A stretch of DNA of 12,849 bases from the NCBI GenBank assembly GCA_019247135.1, contig JAFAPL010000213.1, positions 1 to 12,849 of the forward strand, in the 5' to 3' direction. The notes beneath the pieces were generated by a model. It was given only the letters and a program-made list of their open reading frames with translations. It had not been told where the DNA came from and made no database searches. The stretch is from Chloroflexota bacterium (GTDB lineage: Bacteria; Chloroflexota; UBA6077; CF-72). The position numbers were made by a program, and so were the translations under genes. This document shows positions 1 through 7,189 of the stretch, one piece after another; positions within the stretch are counted from its first letter, which is position 1, and every line of letters starts with the position of its first letter.

Positions 1-242
1 GCGATGCGTTCCAGCTCGGCGTCGGTGACTCCGACCACGGGCTCGCCGTCGATCATGCCGACGGTGGCAGGGACGCCTCCGTTTTCGCGCACGATGGCCT
101 CGAGCTCGCGCGCAAAAGCAAGATTCTCCGGTCGCGGTAAGCCGTGAGCGATCAGCGTGGTTTCCAACGCCACGACGGGTTGGCCCGAGGCAAGAGCGTG
201 CGCAACGTCCGGACGAAGGCGAATGGGCGACGACTGGGGCAT
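1..242 (-). CDS. psuG: Pseudouridine-5'-phosphate glycosidase, N-terminal part (runs off the left edge)
   Basis: Eighty codons of the N-terminus are visible; the rest lies beyond the left edge. The protein starts MPQSSPIRLRPDV and continues with VVALETTLIAHGLPRPEN, then GGVPATVGMIDGEPVVGV, the N-terminal signature of the PsuG/indigoidine-synthase-A-like family. In that family the enzyme reversibly splits pseudouridine 5'-phosphate to ribose 5-phosphate and uracil in the cytoplasm. E27, in the LETT motif, corresponds to the conserved active-site Glu of the ES/TT-x-HG segment; the Schiff-base lysine would lie outside the window. The ATG at 242-240 begins 3 bp after the stop of the upstream GH63-type gene, with a weak GAGG just before it, so the two are probably co-transcribed and coupled. 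No kinase partner (psuK) is visible here. The frame was read directly from the sequence and is open to the edge. Confidence 0.88.
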   Translation of the reverse strand, partial: MPQSSPIRLRPDVAHALASGQPVVALETTLIAHGLPRPENLAFARELEAIVRENGGVPATVGMIDGEPVVGVTDAELERI

Positions 243-245
243 GCC

Positions 246-1592
246 TCAGCGGGTGTACGGCTCGATGTGGGCGCTTTTTTGCTCGTGCTCGCAGCCGCAG
301 CCCCACGCTTCAGCGTGGATCAGATCGAGTACGAGGCCAGTCCAGGCGAAGTCGCGGGCGCCCAGGCCTTCGGCCGTATATGGGTTGAAGAACTCGCGCA
401 TGCCGCCCCGCCCAACCATCTGGATGGTGCGCTTGGCCAACTCGGACGCGATGTCACGATACCCGTGCGCGCGCAAGCCCCAGTACAGGTAGTGGTTGAC
501 GTTGACCCATGTCGGCCCGCGCCAGATCGAGGTAGTCCGATAATCGGGGTCGAAGCTCGGCTCGGTGGCGGCGACACTCGGTACCGGATAGGTCAGCCAG
601 AACTCGTTTTCGTTGAGTAGATGCTCTTCTATGAGCCGCCACACGATGTGCCGGTCGAGCGAGTCACACACGAGCGGGAACAAACACGAAAAGGTGAGGG
701 TTCGTTCACGCTGCTCGTCGTAGCCGTACAGGTCCCAGAAAACGCCCGCACGCTCGTCCCAGCACTTTTCTTCGAGCGCATTCAGCACGCGTCGACCGCG
801 ATGTTCGAACTCGGCAGCTTCGGCGAAGGGGTAACCCGCTTCACGACAGAGTTTGCCGAGGCACTGCAATCCATCCGCGTAGATCGAGTTGACCATGACG
901 TCTTCCCAGTTGAAGACGTCGAGCCCGAGCAACCGTCCGGGATCCTCGCGGTGCGGCGCATACGCGCTGAACAAGCGCTTCATGTTCGCCTTGAGCGCGT
1001 CCTGCACCTGCTCGGGTGGCAGGTTGCCGAGCTGCATCAAGACGTCATATTTGGGACTCGCGTCGAGGCCCGACTCGTCGGGTTGGATGATCGCGATCAA
1101 CTGGTCGTCGTCGGGGTCACGATAGGCCTTGAGCCAGCGGAAGAAGCGCAGGACCGCGGGCAACGTCTCGAGCAGGAAGTCGCGGTCCTTGGTCGCCTGG
1201 TAGACGCGCCAGAGGGAGCGTGCCAGGACCGGCGGCTGCACGGTCGCGGTGTAGAACGGATCGGCCAGGACGATCGAGTATTCGGCGAGCGCGGGACCGT
1301 GGAACTTCTTCTCCCACAGCACCATGTGTGGGATGAAGCCGTCAGGTTGCGCAGCCTGTAACAAACAGCGCAGCTCTTGCTTGGCGAGATCGGGATCGAC
1401 GCACAGCAGCGCGATGGCATGAAAGCTCGAGTCCCAGAGCCACTGGAACGGGTACACCGACGGCGACGGACAGACGAAGCTGTACGTGCGGCCGCCCCAA
1501 TCGGACGTACCCCGTTGGCGATTCGCGGTCAGGACCCGACGTGCATCGGCTGCTACGGCCGAGACATCGGTCTCAGGCTCCCGAATCACCAT
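246..1592 (-). CDS. GH63-type glycoside hydrolase, mannosylglycerate/glucosylglycerate hydrolase-like
   Basis: An (alpha/alpha)6-barrel glycosidase of the MGH1-like GH63 group, about 448 aa from this start. Visible hallmarks (numbered from the longer 461-aa form) are YPFQWLWDSSFHAIAL near residues 60-74, QPDESGLDASPKYD near 183-196 with D190 the likely general acid, SIWRGPTWVNVNHYLYWGL near 368-386, and REFFNPYTAEGLGARDFAW near 412-430 with E413 the candidate base. Characterised relatives hydrolyse mannosylglycerate or glucosylglycerate to the sugar plus D-glycerate; the exact substrate cannot be read from sequence. It lacks a signal peptide, so it should be cytoplasmic. I prefer ATG 1592 because family similarity starts soon after; an in-frame TTG at 1631 adds 13 unconvincing residues, and neither start has a strong ribosome site. 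It is followed after 3 bp by psuG and diverges from the response regulator. The C-terminal GCGCEHEQKSAH tail is unusual. Other glucosidase specificities in this fold remain possible. Confidence 0.82.
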   Translation of the reverse strand: MVIREPETDVSAVAADARRVLTANRQRGTSDWGGRTYSFVCPSPSVYPFQWLWDSSFHAIALLCVDPDLAKQELRCLLQAAQPDGFIPHMVLWEKKFHGPALAEYSIVLADPFYTATVQPPVLARSLWRVYQATKDRDFLLETLPAVLRFFRWLKAYRDPDDDQLIAIIQPDESGLDASPKYDVLMQLGNLPPEQVQDALKANMKRLFSAYAPHREDPGRLLGLDVFNWEDVMVNSIYADGLQCLGKLCREAGYPFAEAAEFEHRGRRVLNALEEKCWDERAGVFWDLYGYDEQRERTLTFSCLFPLVCDSLDRHIVWRLIEEHLLNENEFWLTYPVPSVAATEPSFDPDYRTTSIWRGPTWVNVNHYLYWGLRAHGYRDIASELAKRTIQMVGRGGMREFFNPYTAEGLGARDFAWTGLVLDLIHAEAWGCGCEHEQKSAHIEPYTR

Positions 1593-1707
1593 GCCAGGCC
1601 GCTGGTATGCGTGGCACGTAACGTGCTCCAATGTCGACCAAGCCCGCTACGGAACGTCACATCGATCTTCAATCGCTGTCGCTCCCCTGAACAGATCCTG
1701 GAAACGC

Positions 1708-1711
1708 GAGG
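1708..1711 (+). promoter_or_regulatory. Ribosome binding site of the response regulator
   Basis: GAGG lies five bases upstream of the GTG at 1717. It is the best Shine-Dalgarno match near this gene and decides for that GTG over the ATG at 1756, which would remove the first 13 residues of the receiver domain region, and over any longer frame reading back into the divergent gene. Confidence 0.65.
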
Positions 1712-1716
1712 TAACC

Positions 1717-2481
1717 GTGGTCATTCAGCCCAAGGCCCCGGGCACCACTACCATCATGCTAGTCGAGGATGACCCGGCTGTCGCCCAGACGCTCACGGAC
1801 GCTCTCGAATCAAGTGGATATCGGGTGTGGCTGGCAGAGACCGGGGCAGACGCGAAAACACTCCTCGAGCAGACCCGACCAGACCTGATCATTCTGGATC
1901 TGATGCTGCCCGACGTCGATGGACTCGTGTTGTGCTCCGGGCTCAAGGCCGTCGCCGACATCCCCATCGTCATATGCAGTGCCACGCCACAGAGGCGCGA
2001 CGCGATCCTGGGCCTCAAGTTGGGCGCCGACGACTTCATTGCCAAGCCATTCGACATTTATGAGCTCGAGGCGCGCCTGGAGGCGGTTCTCCGGCGAACG
2101 AATCATTCCCGAGCCGCTCAGCCGAGTGCGACGCCGCCCGACCACATTCGCGTCGGCGAGCTGATCATCGATCGCTCGCGGCGGCGGGTGACGCTGGGTG
2201 GGGAGCCGATTCAGCTCACCCCAACGGAGTATCGTCTGGTGTCCGCCCTCGCGAGCCGGCCGGACGAGATCCTGTCGCGCGATGATCTCGCCACGCTGGT
2301 GTGGGGCTACCAGGACGCGAGTAGTGGCCGCACTATTGACGTCCACATTCGACGGCTTCGCGTGAAGCTGAGCCAGGGCCCGGTGCCTGCGCCGGCGATC
2401 GTGGCCGTGCGTGGCTTTGGCTACAAAATGGCCGTCGAGGAAGCAGCCGCGGCTACGGGCGCAAACACTTCAGCCGCCTGA
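1717..2481 (+). CDS. OmpR/PhoB-family response regulator
   Basis: A 254-aa two-component response regulator with an N-terminal receiver (about residues 12-130) and a C-terminal winged-helix DNA-binding domain (about 145-240). The receiver shows the acidic pair in MLVEDD (E17, D18), the phospho-acceptor D61 in LIILDLMLPDVDG, the switch residue S88 in VICSA and the conserved K110 in FIAKPF, so it should be phosphorylatable. The output domain has the LTPTEYRLVSALASRP segment, the recognition-helix region SSGRTIDVHIRRLRVKL and the wing VRGFGYKM. No histidine kinase is adjacent in the window, so its sensor and signal are unknown. It lies 62 bp before treZ on the same strand and diverges from the GH63-type gene. 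This placement suggests, without proving, that it controls the trehalose genes, its divergent neighbour, or both. The GTG start is supported by a GAGG site. Confidence 0.92.
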   Translation: MVIQPKAPGTTTIMLVEDDPAVAQTLTDALESSGYRVWLAETGADAKTLLEQTRPDLIILDLMLPDVDGLVLCSGLKAVADIPIVICSATPQRRDAILGLKLGADDFIAKPFDIYELEARLEAVLRRTNHSRAAQPSATPPDHIRVGELIIDRSRRRVTLGGEPIQLTPTEYRLVSALASRPDEILSRDDLATLVWGYQDASSGRTIDVHIRRLRVKLSQGPVPAPAIVAVRGFGYKMAVEEAAAATGANTSAA

Positions 2482-2543
2482 TCAATACGCTGGCACGCCG
2501 CTTGCCCCGACGCGCGCCGCGCGTGGGACGGGTGGACTGGCAA

Positions 2544-4364
2544 ATGGACATGGGCGCTACGCCTTCGGACGGCAGCACGGTGTTTCGCGTCTGGGCGCCG
2601 GCCGCGACGTCCGTTGACGTTGTCGTCGATGGCACGCCGAACCCGATGCAGCGGGAACGTGATGGCCTGTGGTGTGCAAGCGTCAGAGACGCGACGCCTG
2701 AAAGTTCATACAGGTTCCGGCTGAACGGTGCGGACGCCTTTCCTGATCCATATTCGCGGTCTCAGCCGGATGGAGTCCATGGACCGTCTCAAGTTGTGGA
2801 TCCGCGCGCGTTCGAATGGCACGACTCGGGGTGGCGGGGGCTCGACATCGATGGCCTGGTGATCTACCAGTGTCACGTTGGCACGGCCACACCAGAAGGA
2901 ACCTTCGACGCGTTGATCGGGCAACTGCCCAGGCTGAAAGCACTCGGTGTTACTGCCGTCGAACCACTACCCGTGGCGGAATTCCCCGGCGCGCGAAACT
3001 GGGGCTACGACGGCGTCGACCTGTTTGCTCCCGCACACGTCTATGGCGGACCCGATGGCTTCAAACGGCTGATAGACGCGGCGCATGCGGAAGGCCTCGG
3101 CATCATTCTCGACGTCGTCTACAACCACTTCGGCCCAGACGGAAACTACCTGCGCCAGTTTTCGCCCGACTACTTCACCAACCGCTACTCCACACCCTGG
3201 GGTGACGCAATCAACTACGACGGACAAAACAGCGAATATGTCCGACGATTCGTGCTCGACAATGCCCGCTACTGGCTGACCGAGTATCACGCGGACGGCT
3301 TACGATTGGACGCGACACACGCGATCTACGACAGCTCCAAAACGCACATTCTGACGGAGCTCTCGGAAGCGGCACGCACCAGTGTCAACAAGTCGATCGT
3401 GTTGATCGCCGAAACGCACGAGAACGATGTGCGCTATTTCCAGCCCACAATGCAGGGCGGTTTCGGCATGGACGCCGTCTGGGCGGACGAGTTTCACCAC
3501 ATCCTGCGCCGCCATCTCGCAGGCGATCACGAAGCCTACTTCGCGCGTTACTCTGGCACGCTCCAGGAGCTCGCGGAATGTATCAATCGCGGCTGGATAC
3601 ATGGCACCGATGCCTCACACGAGGCGCCACCACGGTTCGTCTACGTGATTCAGAACCACGACCAGGTCGGCAATCGCGCCATGGGCGAGCGATTGCACCA
3701 CCAGATCGACATGGAGCGCTACCGCGCGGCGGCAACACTGCTTCTCTTTCTCCCATACACGCCGATGCTGTTCATGGGTCAGGAGTTCGCGGCGTCGTCG
3801 CCCTTCCAGTACTTCACCGACCACAATCCCGAACTGGGCAAACTGGTGACGGCGGGTCGGCGCAAGGAGTTCGCCGGGTTCTCCGCGTTTGCCAACCCGG
3901 CTCGCCGCGAGCAGATTCCAGATCCGCAAGCGGAATCGACTTTTCTGAGGTCGAAGCTCGCATTGGACGAGGCATCAGCGCCACCTGGTGCTGACGTTGC
4001 TGAGCTGTACCGCGCCCTGCTGCGACTCAGACATGAAGACGAGGTTCTGCGCGATCAGTCGCGTGAGCACACGGAGGCGCGGGCGCTGGACGACGAAGTG
4101 CTGGCCGTGCGACGTTGGCACGATGGACAGGAACGGCTGTTGCTGGTCAATTTCGGAGACACGCAGCGCCAGGACCCACGGCGCGGCCTGGCGGCCGCTT
4201 GGGAGCCCCAGGACCCACGGCGCGGCCTGGCGGCCGCTTGGGAGCCCCAGCACCTGAGCGGGTTCGGTGAAGGATGGCAGACGCTGTTGAGCTCGGGAGC
4301 ACATGCGGACGGCGGGGCACTGCCAGCGCGGACGGCGGTGGTGCTGAAGCGGTCGGTCGCATGA
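2544..4364 (+). CDS. treZ: Malto-oligosyltrehalose trehalohydrolase (TreZ)
   Basis: A GH13 enzyme (606 aa from this start) that cleaves the alpha-1,4 bond next to the trehalosyl end of maltooligosyltrehalose, releasing trehalose in the cytoplasm. An N-terminal E-set/CBM48-like domain (STVFRVWAPAATSVDVVV) precedes the barrel, which has GYDGVDLFAPAHVYGGPDG, ILDVVYNHFGPDGNYL, the nucleophile D256 in LRLDATHAI, the acid/base E290 in VLIAETHEND and D373 in VIQNHDQVGNRAMGE. All catalytic residues are present. The C-terminal beta domain contains two perfect tandem copies of DPRRGLAAAWEPQ (residues 544-569) from an inserted 39-bp repeat; without them the chain would read FGDTQRQHLSGFGEGW, so the insert looks like a surface-loop addition. 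ATG 2544 is chosen because a G-rich GGTGG sits 8 bases upstream and the family match follows; TTG 2502, GTG 2523 and ATG 2550 are alternatives. Its stop overlaps the treY start (ATGA). Confidence 0.93.
   Translation: MDMGATPSDGSTVFRVWAPAATSVDVVVDGTPNPMQRERDGLWCASVRDATPESSYRFRLNGADAFPDPYSRSQPDGVHGPSQVVDPRAFEWHDSGWRGLDIDGLVIYQCHVGTATPEGTFDALIGQLPRLKALGVTAVEPLPVAEFPGARNWGYDGVDLFAPAHVYGGPDGFKRLIDAAHAEGLGIILDVVYNHFGPDGNYLRQFSPDYFTNRYSTPWGDAINYDGQNSEYVRRFVLDNARYWLTEYHADGLRLDATHAIYDSSKTHILTELSEAARTSVNKSIVLIAETHENDVRYFQPTMQGGFGMDAVWADEFHHILRRHLAGDHEAYFARYSGTLQELAECINRGWIHGTDASHEAPPRFVYVIQNHDQVGNRAMGERLHHQIDMERYRAAATLLLFLPYTPMLFMGQEFAASSPFQYFTDHNPELGKLVTAGRRKEFAGFSAFANPARREQIPDPQAESTFLRSKLALDEASAPPGADVAELYRALLRLRHEDEVLRDQSREHTEARALDDEVLAVRRWHDGQERLLLVNFGDTQRQDPRRGLAAAWEPQDPRRGLAAAWEPQHLSGFGEGWQTLLSSGAHADGGALPARTAVVLKRSVA
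4173..4211 (+). repeat. 39-bp in-frame palindromic repeat, copy 1 (in treZ)
   Basis: The unit begins GACCCACGGC and ends GAGCCCCAG. It encodes DPRRGLAAAWEPQ in the treZ frame. Its centre is a perfect hairpin GCGGCC-TGGC-GGCCGC (6-bp stem, 4-base loop), flanked by an outer CCCA/TGGG pair with a bulge, so the whole is an imperfect palindrome. It contains no stop codon in any of the six frames. It is preceded by AG and itself ends in AG. Confidence 0.9.
4212..4250 (+). repeat. 39-bp in-frame palindromic repeat, copy 2 (tandem in treZ)
   Basis: This copy is identical base for base to the preceding 39 bp and directly adjoins it, so treZ carries the 13-residue unit twice in a row. The perfect identity points to a recent tandem duplication or slippage event after the first insertion. 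Confidence 0.9.
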
Positions 4365-7189
4365 ACGCGTTTGCCTCGACGTACCGCTTGCAGTTCCACG
4401 CCGGCTTCACCTTCAACGACGCAACCAGGCTCGTGCCGTACCTGCACGCGCTCGGCGTCAGCCACATGTATGCCTCGCCGTATCTGCGCGCGCGCTCGGG
4501 CAGCACGCATGGCTACGACGTGGCGGACCCCAACTCACTCAATCCAGAGCTCGGATCCGCCGAGGACTTCAGCGCGCTGGTCGCCGCGCTCCAGCACCAC
4601 GGCATGGGGCAGCTGGTGGACGTCGTGCCGAATCACATGGGCATTGGCGATCCAGGGAATTATCGCTGGCGCGACGTCCTCGAGAATGGCCCCGCGTCGA
4701 TGTACGCGCGCTTTTTCGACATCAACTGGCGTGGTGGAAAGATCGTCGTGCCGACGCTGGGCGACCAGTACGGCGTCGTGCTCGAAAATGGCGAGCTCAG
4801 CGTTCAGTGGAGCGAGGACGATGGCGCCTTCATCATCGCCTACTACGAACACCGCTTTCCGGTCGCGCCCGACTCCTACTTGCTCCTTCTCGAGGAGGTG
4901 CGTGAGCGGCTCGAAGAGGACCCACGGCGCGGCCTGGCGGCCGCTTGGGAGCCCCAGGACCTCGGCCGCCGACACGAGCACGTCCAGGAGCTCGCCAGCA
5001 TCATCACGGGTGTTCGCCACCTGCCGCCACGCCGCCCGCTCGACGCTGCCGAGTTAGAGGAGCGCAACCGCGAAAAAGAAATCATCAAACGCCGAATTCG
5101 CCGTCTCCGCACGGAGTCGAATGGCTTTCGAGATCAGCTCGACGTCGTGCTCGACGACATCAATGGCCAGCGTGGCGATACCCATAGCTTCGACCGTCTC
5201 GACCAACTCATCGAGGAGCAGTCGTATCGGCTGGCGTTCTGGCGTGTGGCCGCGGAGGAGATCAATTATCGGCGCTTCTTCGACATCACTGAGCTGGCCG
5301 CCGTGCGCATGGAAGACCCGATCGTGTTCCAGGACACCCACCGGTTGCTGTTGCGTCTGATCGGCGAGGGCAAGATCCAGGGTCTGCGTATCGACCATCC
5401 TGACGGCTTGCGCGACCCGGCTGGTTATTTTCGAACGCTCCAGGAAAGTTGTGCGGCGGCTACGGGGAAAACGGATGAACCGTTCTACATCGTCGTCGAG
5501 AAAATCCTGGAAGTAGACGAGGAGCTTCGGACGGACTGGCCTGTTGCTGGCACCACGGGATACGAGTTCCTGAACGCTGTCAACGGCCTCTTTGTCGCAC
5601 GGCAACACGAGCGCTTCTTCGAGACCATCTATTTCCGCTTTCTCAGGCAGGGTGTCCAGCGCTTCAGCGACCTGGCCAACTCGACCAAGAAGATGGTCAT
5701 GCTCATCTCACTGGCGAGTGAGGTGAACGAACTTGCGCTGTTGCTCAAGGACATCGCCAACAGCGATCGCAAGCACCGCGACTTCACCTTGAACAGCCTC
5801 GCCTTCGCGGTGCGCGAAGTCATCGCGTCGTTGCCGATCTACCGCACGTACATCGATCCCGTGACGGGCGAATCGTCCAGGCCCGACCGCGATGCCATCC
5901 AAACAGCCGTCGCAGACGCGAAGCGGCGCAATCCGCGGACCGATCCGTCGATTTTCGACTTCATCGGCCAGACCCTGCTCTCACGCGATCCCGGCCACCT
6001 GGAATTCGTCGCTCGCTTCCAGCAGACCACCGGGCCAGTGATGGCCAAAGGCACCGAAGACACCGCGTTTTATGTGTTCAATCGACTCATCTCGTTGAAC
6101 GAGGTCGGCGGCGAGCCTGACCAGTTCGGCCGATCGATCACGGCGTTTCACCGCCACAACACGCACCGTGCGCGTCAGTGGCCAGCGGCGCTGCTGGCAA
6201 GCTCCACCCACGACACCAAGCGCAGCGAAGACGTGCGTGCGCGGATCAACGTCCTGTCAGAGCTGCCGCGCGATTGGCGCAGCGCTTTGACACGCTGGTC
6301 GCGATTGAACGGACGCAAGAAGTCGCAGGTAAACGGTCGAGTCGCGCCGGATCGGAACGAGGAATATCTGCTCTACCAGACCCTGCTCGGCGCGTGGCCC
6401 TTCGGGTGCGCCATGCCGGACCCTGAGTTCGTGGAGCGCGTCGTGGGTTTCATGCGCAAGGCGCTCAAGGAGGCGAAAGTCCATACCTCCTGGATCACAC
6501 CAAACGACGCCTATGAGGAGTCGGTGCTGCAGTTTGTTCGCACTGTGCTCGATCCGTCGGAGTCCGCGGCGTTTCTCGAGGATCTTGCGCCATTGCGCGA
6601 GCGCGTCGCGTTCTTCGGGATATTCAACTCGCTGTCCCAAACCGCGTTGAAGCTCGGCTCACCCGGCGTTGCGGACGTCTATCAGGGGCAAGAGCTCTGG
6701 GATTTTTCGCTGGTCGACCCCGACAACCGCAGGCCGGTGGACTTCGAGCAGCGCGAGCGCGAGCTGCGGTCGATCGCCGCGGCTGAGGATCGTCTGGCGC
6801 TCGCGCGTGAACTGGTCGACACGCGCGAGGATGGACGCATCAAGCTGTACGTCACGCATTGCTTGATGTGCATGCGGCGGGAACAGCCAGGGCTGTTCGT
6901 GGGCGCCGGCTATACGCCCTTGCGGGCGGGCCGGCACGCGTGCGCGTTTGCGCGGTCGGCTGACGGTGCGACGCTCGTGGTTGCGGCGCCGGTGCAGATC
7001 GCGACGCTGACGCGTGGGGCGACGACGGTGCCGATTGCTGCTGAGGTGTGGCGCGAGGATTCGCTGGTCGTGCCCGCCGGAAGGTACTGCAACGTGTTCA
7101 CGGGGCAGACTTTGGATGCTGAGCGAGGTGCGCTGCCGCTCGCGGAGGTCTTTTCGGATTTTCCGGTCGCCGCGTTGATCGCGGGCTAG
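4361..7189 (+). CDS. treY: Malto-oligosyltrehalose synthase (TreY)
   Basis: A GH13 enzyme of 942 aa that isomerises the reducing-end alpha-1,4 bond of maltodextrins to an alpha,alpha-1,1 bond, giving the substrate of TreZ. It opens with the family signature STYRLQFHAGFTFNDA and YLHALGVSHMYASPYLRA, then VDVVPNHMGI. Catalytic residues are the nucleophile D345 in LRIDHPDGLRDP, the acid/base E380 in YIVVEKILEVDE and D618 in SSTHDTKRSEDVRARI; GTEDTAFY and SPGVADVYQGQE are also present. Length is typical of the longer family members. Residues 187-199 are one copy of DPRRGLAAAWEPQ encoded by the 39-bp repeat, placed in the variable linker before the charged helical region (EERNREKEIIKRRIRRL) inserted in the barrel, where it should be tolerated. 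ATG 4361 overlaps the treZ stop as ATGA, indicating translational coupling; longer frames reach back into treZ and lack family similarity. No debranching enzyme TreX is in the window. The stop codon overlaps that of convergent glgP. Confidence 0.95.
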   Translation: MNAFASTYRLQFHAGFTFNDATRLVPYLHALGVSHMYASPYLRARSGSTHGYDVADPNSLNPELGSAEDFSALVAALQHHGMGQLVDVVPNHMGIGDPGNYRWRDVLENGPASMYARFFDINWRGGKIVVPTLGDQYGVVLENGELSVQWSEDDGAFIIAYYEHRFPVAPDSYLLLLEEVRERLEEDPRRGLAAAWEPQDLGRRHEHVQELASIITGVRHLPPRRPLDAAELEERNREKEIIKRRIRRLRTESNGFRDQLDVVLDDINGQRGDTHSFDRLDQLIEEQSYRLAFWRVAAEEINYRRFFDITELAAVRMEDPIVFQDTHRLLLRLIGEGKIQGLRIDHPDGLRDPAGYFRTLQESCAAATGKTDEPFYIVVEKILEVDEELRTDWPVAGTTGYEFLNAVNGLFVARQHERFFETIYFRFLRQGVQRFSDLANSTKKMVMLISLASEVNELALLLKDIANSDRKHRDFTLNSLAFAVREVIASLPIYRTYIDPVTGESSRPDRDAIQTAVADAKRRNPRTDPSIFDFIGQTLLSRDPGHLEFVARFQQTTGPVMAKGTEDTAFYVFNRLISLNEVGGEPDQFGRSITAFHRHNTHRARQWPAALLASSTHDTKRSEDVRARINVLSELPRDWRSALTRWSRLNGRKKSQVNGRVAPDRNEEYLLYQTLLGAWPFGCAMPDPEFVERVVGFMRKALKEAKVHTSWITPNDAYEESVLQFVRTVLDPSESAAFLEDLAPLRERVAFFGIFNSLSQTALKLGSPGVADVYQGQELWDFSLVDPDNRRPVDFEQRERELRSIAAAEDRLALARELVDTREDGRIKLYVTHCLMCMRREQPGLFVGAGYTPLRAGRHACAFARSADGATLVVAAPVQIATLTRGATTVPIAAEVWREDSLVVPAGRYCNVFTGQTLDAERGALPLAEVFSDFPVAALIAG
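4919..4957 (+). repeat. 39-bp in-frame palindromic repeat, copy 3 (in treY)
   Basis: This is a third copy of the treZ repeat, identical over all 39 bases and read in the same phase as DPRRGLAAAWEPQ. It follows GAAGAG and precedes GACCTCGGC, so the pre-insertion coding sequence would be LEEDLGRRHEH. AGGACC occurs on both sides of the junction, partly from the repeat itself. AG precedes the unit here as in treZ. Confidence 0.9.

Noticed and set aside
621..1361. Long open frame on the plus strand opposite the GH63 gene (also similar antisense frames opposite glgP and tsaC)
   Set aside because: GC-rich codon bias keeps antisense frames open; the encoded peptides show no recognisable family, whereas the opposite strand has clear catalytic motifs.
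1593..1716. Promoters in the divergent gap between the GH63 gene and the response regulator
   Set aside because: I found no convincing -35/-10 pair on either strand; the gap probably holds promoters but I cannot place them.
4171..4250. Tandem repeat in treZ considered as a CRISPR array
   Set aside because: Units are directly adjacent with no spacers, lie within an intact conserved gene and are read as protein; no cas gene is near.
4919..4957. In-frame insertion considered as a mini-intein or other protein-splicing element
   Set aside because: Thirteen residues are far too few for an intein, and no splicing-motif Cys/Ser or terminal His-Asn is present.
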